Positions 57,289 to 64,000 of a stretch of 64,000 nt of DNA are shown here, one piece after another; the stretch's first letter is position 1; every line of letters starts with the position of its first letter. The position numbers were made by a program, and so were the translations under genes. Origin of the DNA: Micromonospora purpureochromogenes (GTDB taxonomy: Bacteria; Actinomycetota; Actinomycetes; Mycobacteriales; Micromonosporaceae); assembly GCF_900091515.1 (NCBI RefSeq), contig NZ_LT607410.1:1674001-1738000 (forward strand). The letters run 5' to 3'. The notes under the pieces were generated by a model. The model saw nothing but the letters and a program-made list of their open reading frames with translations. It was not told where the DNA came from and ran no database searches.

Positions 57289-57328
57289 GGGTGCGTTTCT
57301 TGTCACCCCGACGACAGGAAACGCACCC
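57289..57328. terminator. Hairpin after the DUF559-like gene
   Basis: GGGTGCGTTTC (57289-57299) pairs with GAAACGCACCC (57318-57328); TTGTC/GACGACA inside also pair. It shares CTTCGGGTGCG with the hairpin at 58309. Confidence 0.7.
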
Positions 57329-57340
57329 ACACCGCACCGA

Positions 57341-58306
57341 TCAGGGGCGCCAACCGGCGGCCGTCAACGCGGCGCGCAGTTGGGCCGCCACTTCGTCGGG
57401 CCGGCGACGGACGTCGAAGGCGGTGAACCGGAGTATGCGGTCGCCCTCGATCCAGATCTGGTTCTGCCGACGCAGGTCCGCCGCCCAGTGCCGGACGTCC
57501 ATGTGGTGCCCGCCGTCGACCTCGACGTGCAGGCCCCATCGCCGCCAGTAGGCGTCCAGGTAACGCACGCGCCCGTCGGCGTCGCGCCGCCGTTCCTGCC
57601 CCTCGGGGAGGGGTAGCCGGTGCCGCCGGCAGAGCCGGACCAGGTCGATCTCCGACAGCGCCTCGGCTCCGCCGACGATGTCCCGCAGGGTCTGCCGGAT
57701 CAGGAGCCGGCGACGGGCCCGTGGCATCCGCTCCAGCACCACGCCGATCTCGTCCGGCGTCGCCCGGCGCTGCTGGCAGCCGGCCGCCAGGATCTCCTGC
57801 GCCTGGTCGTCCGTGCGGGCCCACCCGGCCGCGTCCACCAGGGAACGCGCCATCCCGGTCCGGTCGGGGTGGCCGCGCTGGCGGTCCTCGGCCGGCAGGT
57901 CACGGGTGCGGCGGACCCGGACGGCCGGTAGCCCCGGTGGAAGCCGACGCAGCAGGTCCGCCGCCCGCCGGCCGTGGGGCACGAGCACGTCGACGACCTC
58001 GTACCGCCAGTTGCCGCGCAGCCCCGCGGCCTGCGCCGCGGCCAGTCCCGCGAGGACGGCGTCCTCCCCGGCGGCGAGCACCGCCACCCACCACTGCTGA
58101 TCCCGGTGGAACGCCGCGTGCGGGTCGCCCACCCGGAGCAGCCCTCGGCAGATCCGGTGCCAGCGCCCCGTGGCGAGGCGGTGCCGCACCGCCGACGGGC
58201 TCAGCTCGCCGGTCGCCTGCCCCAAGTGAGTACCCCCGACTGGGTGAACAGCAGCCAGTCCAACCCTGACGCGTCGTCGCTCGGCATCCGCACCCCGCCA
58301 TGGCAC
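57341..58306 (-). CDS. AbiEi-like winged helix plus DUF559/VSR-like endonuclease fold
   Basis: Up to 321 residues. The N-terminal part (LSPSAVRHRLATGRWHRICRG) is the winged-helix type found in type IV antitoxin AbiEi-like proteins. The C-terminal 80 residues (WGLHVEVDGGHHMDVRHWAA, LRRQNQIWIEGDRILRFTAF) are of the VSR/DUF559 restriction-endonuclease-like fold with E-x-D-GGxHH. Such proteins are widespread single genes in actinobacteria with no proven function. The start is uncertain: ATG 58306 abuts the next hairpin, and a TTG near 58227 would still keep the fold. Flanked on both sides by related hairpins. Confidence 0.75.
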   Translation of the reverse strand: MPWRGADAERRRVRVGLAAVHPVGGTHLGQATGELSPSAVRHRLATGRWHRICRGLLRVGDPHAAFHRDQQWWVAVLAAGEDAVLAGLAAAQAAGLRGNWRYEVVDVLVPHGRRAADLLRRLPPGLPAVRVRRTRDLPAEDRQRGHPDRTGMARSLVDAAGWARTDDQAQEILAAGCQQRRATPDEIGVVLERMPRARRRLLIRQTLRDIVGGAEALSEIDLVRLCRRHRLPLPEGQERRRDADGRVRYLDAYWRRWGLHVEVDGGHHMDVRHWAADLRRQNQIWIEGDRILRFTAFDVRRRPDEVAAQLRAALTAAGWRP

Positions 58307-58308
58307 CG

Positions 58309-58360
58309 GACTTCGGGTGCGGTGATTGTCGTCCGGGCGACAAGAACCGCACCCGAAGTC
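58309..58360. terminator. Large perfect-arm hairpin upstream of the DUF559-like gene
   Basis: GACTTCGGGTGCGGT (58309-58323) pairs perfectly with 58346-58360; TTGTCG/CGACAA inside also pair. It lies 13 bp past the stop of the leftward flavoprotein gene, so it is that gene's terminator. Confidence 0.85.
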
Positions 58361-58372
58361 GACAGGGTGAGG

Positions 58373-59743
58373 TCAGCTGGCCAGTGCGTCGACCGCCTTG
58401 CGGGCGGCGATCAGCACCGGGTCCCACACCGGGGCGTACGGCGGGGCGTAGCCGAGATCCAGCGCCGTCATGTCGTCCACGGTCATGCCGTTCCAGAGCG
58501 CCACGGCCAGCGCGTCGATCCGCTTGGCCGCCTCGGAGCGGCCGACGATCTGGGCGCCGAGCAGCCGCCCGGTGGGACGCTCGGCGATCAGCTTGACGGT
58601 CATCGGGCGGGCTCCCGGGTAGTAGCCGGCCCGGCTGGTCGACTCGGCCCGCACCGTGACGAACTCGAAGCCGGCCGACGCGGCTTCCCGCTCCCGCAGC
58701 CCGGTACGCCCCACCTCCAGGTCGCAGACCTTGGTCACGGCGGTGCCGATGACGCCGGGGAAGGTGGCGTACCCGCCGCCGATGTTGATCCCGACGACCC
58801 GGCCCTGCTTGTTGGCGTGCGTGCCGAGCGGGACGTGCACGGCCATCCCGCTGACCCGGTGCAGCGTCTCCACGCAGTCGCCGGCCGCCCAGACGTCGGG
58901 CATCCCCGGCACCCGCATCCGCCGGTCGACGCGGATCCCGCCGGTGGTGCCCACCGGCAGGCCGGCGGCCGCGGCGAGCGCGGTGTTCGCGCGTACCCCG
59001 AGGCCGAGGACCACGAGGTCGGTCGGCATCGACCCGGCGTCGGTGACCACCGCGGCGACCCGGCCGTCGCGCTCCTCGATCCCGGTCACCCGGACGCCGG
59101 TGCGGATCTCGATGCCGAGGCCGCGCATCGCCGTGGCCACCAGGGCGGCCATGTCCGGGTCGACGGTGGACATCGGCTGCTCGCCCTGCTCGACGAGGGT
59201 GACCGAGAGCCCCCGCTGGACCAGCGCCTCGGCCATCTCCACCCCGATGTAGCCGCCGCCGACCACCACCGCCCGGCGTGGCTTCGGCTCGGCGTCCAGC
59301 CAGTCGCGCACCGCCGCGCCGTCGTCGAGGGTCTGCACCCCGAAGACGCCGCCCACCTCGTCGCGGGCCCAGTCGGGCTTCGTCGGCACCGCTCCGGTGG
59401 CGTACACCAGGGTGTCGAACCGCTCGCGGACCTCGCCGCCGCGGTCCAGGTCGTGGGCGACGACCTCGCGGCGGTCCAGGTCGATGCCGGTGACCTCGGT
59501 GCGGGTCCGCACGTCGATCTGGTGCTTTTCGCGGAACGTCGCGGGGGAGCGGACGATCAGGTCGTCGCGTTCCTCGACCGTCCCGCTGATCCAGTACGGG
59601 ATGCCGCACGCCGAGTACGACGTGAAGTGCCCCCGCTCGAACGCGAGGATCTCCAGGTCGTCGGGGCCCCGACGGCGGCGGGCCTGGGAGGCCGCCGACA
59701 TGCCCGCGGCGTCCCCGCCGATGACGATCAGCCGTTGTGCCAC
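58373..59743 (-). CDS. CoA-disulfide-reductase-like flavoprotein
   Basis: A 456-residue two-dinucleotide-binding flavoprotein: FAD motif VIGGDAAGMSAASQA, single redox cysteine C46 in TSYSACGIPYWISG (the CoADR/Nox hallmark), NAD(P) motif VVGGGYIGVEMAEAL, FAD motif DVWAAGDCVETL, and a C-terminal dimerisation domain. By family it reduces CoA disulfide or persulfides with NAD(P)H, or oxidises NADH. GTG 59743. It lies 25 bp downstream of the YbdK-like ligase on the same strand, so they may be co-transcribed. Confidence 0.9.
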   Translation of the reverse strand: MAQRLIVIGGDAAGMSAASQARRRRGPDDLEILAFERGHFTSYSACGIPYWISGTVEERDDLIVRSPATFREKHQIDVRTRTEVTGIDLDRREVVAHDLDRGGEVRERFDTLVYATGAVPTKPDWARDEVGGVFGVQTLDDGAAVRDWLDAEPKPRRAVVVGGGYIGVEMAEALVQRGLSVTLVEQGEQPMSTVDPDMAALVATAMRGLGIEIRTGVRVTGIEERDGRVAAVVTDAGSMPTDLVVLGLGVRANTALAAAAGLPVGTTGGIRVDRRMRVPGMPDVWAAGDCVETLHRVSGMAVHVPLGTHANKQGRVVGINIGGGYATFPGVIGTAVTKVCDLEVGRTGLREREAASAGFEFVTVRAESTSRAGYYPGARPMTVKLIAERPTGRLLGAQIVGRSEAAKRIDALAVALWNGMTVDDMTALDLGYAPPYAPVWDPVLIAARKAVDALAS

Positions 59744-59768
59744 GGTGACCAGTCTCCCACGTGGGAGA

Positions 59769-60905
59769 TCAGCCGCGGGTCTGTCGCGCCACGTCCGCGA
59801 CCACGTCCTCCAGCCGGCCGGTCCGCTCGAAGACGGCCCGCTGCCGGGCGGCGCCGCTGCCGTGCCGGCGCAGCCCGGCCAGCAGGTCGGTCACCTCGGC
59901 GAGGTCGCCGTGGCTCTCCAGCGCCGGGCGCACCCGATCGACCAGGGCGTCCAGCAGCGCCCAGGCCGGGCGCAGCTCGCCATTGGTGAGGTCGACGCCC
60001 TCGCCCTCCAGCCCGTCGTGCGCGGCCCGCCAGTGCGCGGCGACCAGCAGGTGGTGGTCGGTGTTGACCGCGGGGCGGCCCTCGGCGATGTCCGCCATCG
60101 CGGTCGCCACCATCGCCCGGACCATGGCCGCGACCAGCACCGCGTCGTCCACCGACGGGCAGACGTCACCGATGCGGATCTCCACGGTCGGATACTTCGC
60201 CGACAGCCGGGCGTACCAGTAGAGCATCCCCTCGTCGAGCATCACGCCGCTGGCGACGAGCTGTCGGATCAGCCGCTGGTAGTGCTCGTGCGACCTCAGG
60301 AACGGGGTGGGGGCGACCGACGGCCAGTGCTCCCACTCGACCGAGCGCCAGCTCGCGTAGCCGGTGTCCGTGCCCCGGGCGAACGGGGAGTTGGTGGCCA
60401 CCGCGTGCAGCACGGGCAGCCAGGGGCGGACGTGGTTGAGCACCTGGACGCCGGTCTCCGGGTCTCCGACGCCGACGTGCACGTGCATGCCGTTGTTGCC
60501 GGGGCCCGGCACCAGCAGCCGGAACCGCTCGATCATCTGGTCGAAGCGGGGCTTGTCGACCACCGGCGGGACCGGGCCGTCGACCGGGCCGGTGCCGATG
60601 GCGAGCAGCCGTACGCCGGCCCGCTCGGCGGCGTCGGCGAGCGCGGCCCGCAGCACGCCGAGGGAGTGGCGGATCGACCGGAGTTCCAGCCCGGGCGGGC
60701 TGCCGATCTCGATCTGGCTGGTCTGGAACTCCCGCTCCACCTGGCCGCGCAGCTCCGCCGGCACCTGCTCCATCACCAGGTCGACGGCGGGCACCGCGGC
60801 ACCGGTGTGCGGGTCGACGAGCAGGAACTCCTCCTCGACGCCCACCGTGAGCAGGTCGGTGCCGTTCGGGGCTGCCTGGCTCGCCGCCGCCACCTGGCTG
60901 GTCAT
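59769..60905 (-). CDS. GCS2-family carboxylate-amine ligase (YbdK-like)
   Basis: A 378-residue ligase with TVGVEEEFLLVDPHTG, FQTSQIEIGSPPG, NNGMHVHVGVGD and VEIRIGDVCPSVDDA, the motifs of the YbdK/GCS2 family. E. coli YbdK has weak glutamate-cysteine ligase activity. This organism's main thiol is expected to be mycothiol, so a gamma-glutamyl amine product is as likely as gamma-glutamylcysteine. ATG 60905; GTG three codons upstream is an alternative. Confidence 0.9.
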   Translation of the reverse strand: MTSQVAAASQAAPNGTDLLTVGVEEEFLLVDPHTGAAVPAVDLVMEQVPAELRGQVEREFQTSQIEIGSPPGLELRSIRHSLGVLRAALADAAERAGVRLLAIGTGPVDGPVPPVVDKPRFDQMIERFRLLVPGPGNNGMHVHVGVGDPETGVQVLNHVRPWLPVLHAVATNSPFARGTDTGYASWRSVEWEHWPSVAPTPFLRSHEHYQRLIRQLVASGVMLDEGMLYWYARLSAKYPTVEIRIGDVCPSVDDAVLVAAMVRAMVATAMADIAEGRPAVNTDHHLLVAAHWRAAHDGLEGEGVDLTNGELRPAWALLDALVDRVRPALESHGDLAEVTDLLAGLRRHGSGAARQRAVFERTGRLEDVVADVARQTRG

Positions 60906-61064
60906 CGCCACCACCGTCCGTTCGCACCGGTCACGGTCCGTCCGCGCCGGTCGCGGCTCTGGTTACCCCGGGTGGCGGCGACGGAAAACGCCGGTCCGGC
61001 GCGTCGGGGCGGCGTGTCGCCGATCCCGCCGGGTGGAGTGGACGGCGGACCCTAGGCTGGTCGC

Positions 61065-61379
61065 GTGCCGGGTCTGCTGGTGGCGGTGACGGGTCTGTGG
61101 GCGTACGCGCTCACCGAGCTGACGCTGCTCGGGCAGCGTCCGGCGGAGCTTCTCGCCGGCGCGGCGGTGGTGGCCGCGCTGCTGCTCGCGACGCTGCTGG
61201 CGGCGCGTCCGCGCCGGGTGGGCGGCCCGGCCCGGGGTGGCCGGCGGGCGGTGGGCCTGCGGGAGCGGGCCCGGCGCCGGCGGGTGCCGCGCCAGGTCGA
61301 TCCGGACGCGGCCGGCCGGCCCCGTCCCCGGGCCCCGGGGTGGCGTCCCTCGGCCGGGTGGCGCCCGGTCGCGGGCTGA
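61065..61379 (+). CDS. Small membrane protein upstream of the YidC paralogue
   Basis: A 104-residue protein: two N-terminal helices (LLVAVTGLWAYALTELTLLG, LLAGAAVVAALLLATLLAA) followed by an Arg/Pro-rich basic tail. GTG 61065 start. It precedes the YidC-like gene by 91 bp in the same direction, an arrangement I recall for DUF6412 proteins in other actinobacteria. The basic tail could interact with ribosomes or anionic lipids, but this is a guess. Confidence 0.65.
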   Translation: MPGLLVAVTGLWAYALTELTLLGQRPAELLAGAAVVAALLLATLLAARPRRVGGPARGGRRAVGLRERARRRRVPRQVDPDAAGRPRPRAPGWRPSAGWRPVAG

Positions 61380-61470
61380 CCCCGCGCGTCGCCGCCCGGC
61401 CGATTCCGTCGTCATCCGTCCCGCCGGCCCCGGCCGGGGGACATCCGGAATCGGACCGAGGGGTCACTCC

Positions 61471-62214
61471 ATGCTCGCCTTCTCACCCGTGCACGACGCG
61501 GTGGCTGCCGCCGGCGCCGCCGTCACCTGGCTCTCCGACGCGCTCGCGCCGCTGACCGGCGGGGCGGCCACCGCCGCCGCCATCGTCCTGTTCACCATCG
61601 CCGTCCGGCTGCTGATCTCGCCGCTCACCCTGGCGCAGGTCCGTGGGGAGCGGCGCCGCGCGGCGCTCGCCCCCGAGGTCCACCAGCTCCAGCAGCGGTA
61701 CGCCGACGACCCCGCGCGGTTGCAGTCCGAGCTGTTCGGGCTCTACCGGCGGGCCGGCGCCAATCCGGTCGCCGGCTGCCTGCCGGCGCTGCTCCAGGCG
61801 CCCTTCTTCCTGGTCATGTACCGGCTCTTCGCCACCGGTGAGGGCGGCGGCGGGCTGCTCGACGAGCGGCTGGGCGGGGTGCCGCTGGGCTGGCACCTGG
61901 GTGACGGACTCTCCGGCCCGGTGGTGCTGGTCTTCGGCCTGCTGCTGGCGGCGCTGACCGGCCTGGCCTGGTTTTCCTCCCGGCGGGCGAAGCGCGCCGC
62001 GGCGTCGACCGGCACCGTGGCCGGTACGCCGATCGAGGGACCGGGCGCGGCCACGCTGGGCCGGCTGATCCCGCTGCTGCCGTACGTGACCGTGCTGGTG
62101 GCGCTGGTGGTGCCGCTGGCGGCGGTGATCTACCTGGTGACCACCACGGCGTGGACGGCGCTGGAGCAGGTGGCGCTGCGTCGGCCGCAGCGGGACTCCA
62201 TCGACAAACGTTGA
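61471..62214 (+). CDS. YidC/Oxa1-family insertase, short paralogue
   Basis: A 247-residue membrane protein with the conserved core: FTIAVRLLISPLTLAQVRGE (with the hydrophilic-groove Arg), LQSELFGLYRRAGANPVAGC, LLQAPFFLVMYRLF and two further helices. It lacks the long periplasmic domain of E. coli YidC. It assists insertion of small membrane proteins. As it is not next to rpmH/rnpA, it is likely the second YidC of the genome. ATG 61471. Confidence 0.9.
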   Translation: MLAFSPVHDAVAAAGAAVTWLSDALAPLTGGAATAAAIVLFTIAVRLLISPLTLAQVRGERRRAALAPEVHQLQQRYADDPARLQSELFGLYRRAGANPVAGCLPALLQAPFFLVMYRLFATGEGGGGLLDERLGGVPLGWHLGDGLSGPVVLVFGLLLAALTGLAWFSSRRAKRAAASTGTVAGTPIEGPGAATLGRLIPLLPYVTVLVALVVPLAAVIYLVTTTAWTALEQVALRRPQRDSIDKR

Positions 62215-62262
62215 CATCTGTCGGCCCGGCGGCGTACAAATCGCTGTCAGAGAGCGCTCTCT
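62211..62262 (+). promoter_or_regulatory. Promoter and LacI-type operator of the GH16 gene
   Basis: TTGACA (62211-62216), 18-bp spacer, TACAAA (62235-62240), then the perfect palindrome AGAGAGCGCTCTCT (62249-62262) over the expected start site. The palindrome resembles LacI/CebR-type operators (with central GCGC). Sugar-dependent repression is likely. Confidence 0.7.
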
Positions 62263-62292
62263 CGACCCGTCCCCGCAGAGAGGCACCCCCCG

Positions 62293-63705
62293 ATGAACCC
62301 TGCCCCGGCGGCCTCCGCCGCCCCCCGCCCACCCCGGTCGCGCCGACGGCTCCCGCTGGCCGTCGCGCTGGCCGTCGCCACCACCGCACTGACCGGCGTG
62401 ACCGTGACCGCGCACGCCGCCGTCCCGCCGCCCCCGTCCGGCTGGAGCCTGATGTGGAGCGACGACTTCACCGGCTCCGCCGGCACCCTGCCGTCCTCGG
62501 CCAACTGGATCATCGACACCGGCACCAGCTACCCGGGCGGCCCCGCCAACTGGGGCACCGGCGAGATCCAGACGTACACCGCCAGTGCCACCAACCTCGC
62601 CCACGACGGCGCCGGCAACCTGCGGATCACCCCGGTCCGCGACGGCGCCGGCCGGTGGACCTCGGCCCGGATCGAGACCATCCGCACCGACTTCAAGCCG
62701 GCCGCCGGGGGAGTGCTCGCCATCGAGGGGCGCATCCAGATGCCCAACGTCACCGGCGCGCAGGCCGCCGGGTACTGGCCGGCGTTCTGGGCGCTCGGCT
62801 CGCCGTACCGCGGCAACTACCAGAACTGGCCCGGCGTCGGCGAGTTCGACGTGATGGAGAACGTCAACGGCCTGAACCAGGTCTGGGGCGTGCTGCACTG
62901 CGGGTACGCCCCGGGCGGCCCGTGCAACGAGTTCAGCGGCCTGGGCAACTCCCGGCCCTGCCCCGGCAGCACCTGCCAGTCCGCCTTCCACACCTACCGC
63001 TTCGAGTGGGACGCCTCGGTCGCCCCGCAGCAACTGCGCTGGTACGTCGACGGGCAGCTGTTCCACACCGTCGGCCAGAACCAGGTCGGCGAGCCGTACT
63101 GGACCCAGATGACCGGCCACGCCGGCTACTTCCTGCTGCTCAACGTCGCGATGGGTGGCTCGTTCCCGAACGGGGTGGCCGGCTACGCCACGCCGACCGC
63201 CTCGACCGTCTCCGGCCGGTCGATGCTGGTCGACTACGTGGCGGTCTACCGGCGGGGCACGTCCACGCCGCCGCCGACCACCCCGCCGCCGTCCGGCGGC
63301 GTCGACGCGTACGGGACGATCCAGGCCGAGGCGTTCACCGCGCAGAACGGGGTGATCGTCGAGGCGTGCGCCGAGGGCGGGCAGAACATCGGCGCCCTGC
63401 GCAACGGTGACTGGGTCCGCTACGACAACGTCGACTTCGGCGCGACCCCGCCCCGCGACTTCGTCGCCCGGGTGGCCTCCGGGGCGGCCGGCGGGGTGAG
63501 CGGGCTGGTCGAGGTGCGCCTGGACAGCCCGACCAGCGCGCCGATCGGCAGCTTCGCCATCGCCAACACCGGCGGCTGGCAGAGCTGGCGCTCGGTGCCC
63601 GGCAACGTCGCCGCGGCGACCGGGCGGCACGCCGTCTACCTGACCTTCAGCAGCGGCCAGAGCGCCGACTTCGTCAACGTCAACTGGTTCACCTTCCGGC
63701 GCTGA
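62293..63705 (+). CDS. Secreted GH16 beta-glucanase with CBM6-like module
   Basis: A 470-residue exported enzyme. Signal peptide residues 1-43 (SRRRLPLAVALAVATTALTG, then VTAHAA). GH16 domain 45-325 with catalytic signature GEFDVMENV (E184, D186, E189), of laminarinase/beta-1,3-glucanase type. A Pro/Thr linker (TSTPPPTTPPPSGG) leads to a CBM6-type module (about 345-470, IQAEAFTAQNGVIVE ... GGWQSWRSVPG). It degrades fungal or algal beta-glucan outside the cell. Confidence 0.92.
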   Translation: MNPAPAASAAPRPPRSRRRLPLAVALAVATTALTGVTVTAHAAVPPPPSGWSLMWSDDFTGSAGTLPSSANWIIDTGTSYPGGPANWGTGEIQTYTASATNLAHDGAGNLRITPVRDGAGRWTSARIETIRTDFKPAAGGVLAIEGRIQMPNVTGAQAAGYWPAFWALGSPYRGNYQNWPGVGEFDVMENVNGLNQVWGVLHCGYAPGGPCNEFSGLGNSRPCPGSTCQSAFHTYRFEWDASVAPQQLRWYVDGQLFHTVGQNQVGEPYWTQMTGHAGYFLLLNVAMGGSFPNGVAGYATPTASTVSGRSMLVDYVAVYRRGTSTPPPTTPPPSGGVDAYGTIQAEAFTAQNGVIVEACAEGGQNIGALRNGDWVRYDNVDFGATPPRDFVARVASGAAGGVSGLVEVRLDSPTSAPIGSFAIANTGGWQSWRSVPGNVAAATGRHAVYLTFSSGQSADFVNVNWFTFRR

Positions 63706-63713
63706 GCGCGCCC

Positions 63714-63742
63714 GGGGCCCGCGTCGAGGCGACGCGGGCCCC
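63714..63742 (+). terminator. Terminator after GH16 gene
   Basis: GGGGCCCGCGTCG (63714-63726) pairs perfectly with 63730-63742, three-base loop. Confidence 0.85.
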
Positions 63743-63840
63743 GATCGGTGTCGCGACCACTCTGGACAGAATCAGTTAACAGTCTTAATAATAAGCGCGC
63801 ACGTCGACATCCATGGATCGATCGCAGTCCGGAGGGTCGC

Positions 63841-64000
63841 ATGACGCGTTCCAGAACCCTGCTCCTCTCCCTGGTAGCCGCGCTGGTCGCGACCCTCGGC
63901 GCGGCGTGGGTCGCGCTGCCCGCGTACGCGGCCGGGGCGACCGCCAGCTTCGTCAAGACCTCCGACTGGGGCAGCGGCTGGGAGGGGAAGTACACGATCA
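63841..64000 (+). CDS. Secreted CBM2-containing protein, N-terminus only
   Basis: The last 160 bases encode a signal peptide (MTRSRTLLLSLVAALVATLG, cleavage near AYA-AG) and the start of a family 2 carbohydrate-binding module (ATASFVKTSDWGSGWEGKYT). The rest lies beyond the window. CGGAGGG precedes ATG 63841. The upstream DNA 63765-63800 is unusually AT-rich (GTTAACAGTCTTAATAATAA) and probably holds the promoter. Likely a cellulase, chitinase or lytic monooxygenase. Confidence 0.8.
   Translation, partial: MTRSRTLLLSLVAALVATLGAAWVALPAYAAGATASFVKTSDWGSGWEGKYTI

Noticed and set aside
57341-58306. Abortive-infection or type IV toxin-antitoxin system
   Set aside because: The N-terminal domain is AbiEi-like, but no AbiEii nucleotidyltransferase partner is adjacent. 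Solitary DUF559 proteins are common in actinobacteria.
62293-64000. Start of a polysaccharide utilisation cluster
   Set aside because: Two secreted carbohydrate-active genes are adjacent, but they have separate promoters and no transporter or regulator is visible before the edge.

Overview
The window is chromosomal DNA from a high-GC actinomycete, most likely Micromonospora or a close relative in the Micromonosporaceae. The reasons are the extreme third-position GC, frequent GTG starts, ATGA/GTGA stop-start overlaps, WhiB1, a nickel superoxide dismutase with its SodX protease, a Kgd-type 2-oxoglutarate decarboxylase, a mycobacterial-type PdtaS kinase and secreted GH16/CBM polysaccharidases. 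I see no rRNA, tRNA, CRISPR array, phage or transposase gene.

Layout. 1-5.5 kb: a TPR protein cut by the left edge, a SIS-domain isomerase-like protein, PdtaS, and a convergent GT39-like membrane glycosyltransferase. 5.5-6.4 kb: a gene-free stretch with two tandem-repeat arrays and a 171-bp inverted-repeat element. 6.4-10.1 kb: assimilatory sulfate reduction (leader peptide, sulfite reductase, zinc-ribbon microprotein, CysH, sirohydrochlorin chelatase). 10.2-12.3 kb: whiB1 with a long promoter carrying two CRP-like sites, a lipid kinase and a small membrane protein. 12.3-14.2 kb: anti-sigma-type ATPase, GNAT, sodN and divergent sodX. 14.3-26.3 kb: central carbon genes (malic enzyme, quinone oxidoreductase-like protein, two lipoprotein hydrolases, ackA-pta, kgd). 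26.5-31.1 kb: ABC exporter, hotdog protein, and an OlsB/OlsA-like acyltransferase pair. 31.1-36.7 kb: DUF4097-PadR operon, then a two-component system closest to mycobacterial PhoPR followed by an HtrA protease. 36.8-44.8 kb: BON protein, GT4 glycosyltransferase, Ser/Thr kinase, patatin plus acyltransferase, CutA, and an AraC regulator sandwiched by two VOC genes. 44.9-55.4 kb: a giant polytopic membrane protein, fatty acid desaturase, LppX-like lipoprotein, pterin dehydratase, FHA protein, RocD with a DdaH/arginine-dihydrolase-like enzyme, and a membrane protein with Ca-binding-like loops. 55.5-64 kb: Nei glycosylase, antibiotic-kinase-like protein, DUF559-like protein, CoA-disulfide-reductase-like flavoprotein, YbdK-type ligase, a YidC paralogue, a GH16 glucanase and the start of a CBM2 protein.

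How the genes work together. The sulfur block supplies sulfide: CysH makes sulfite, the siroheme Fe-S sulfite reductase makes sulfide, and the chelatase makes siroheme. A short leader peptide with the actinobacterial HVD..R...C pattern sits in front and probably attenuates it. AckA-Pta, malic enzyme and Kgd handle acetyl-CoA, pyruvate and 2-oxoglutarate. RocD with the DdaH-like enzyme probably feeds arginine or methylarginine nitrogen into glutamate semialdehyde. The PhoP-like regulator appears to control both its own gene and htrA through matching 7+4-bp direct repeats.

The most notable non-coding signals are the 11-bp-phased PhoP-type boxes at 32645-32684 and 34960-34999, the two GTG-N8-CAC sites upstream of whiB1, the near-identical promoters in front of the two VOC genes, and the repeat-rich interval at 5.6-6.24 kb. 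I do not see a convincing new defence, secondary-metabolite or mobile system. The novelty here is mainly regulatory DNA and small coupled proteins.
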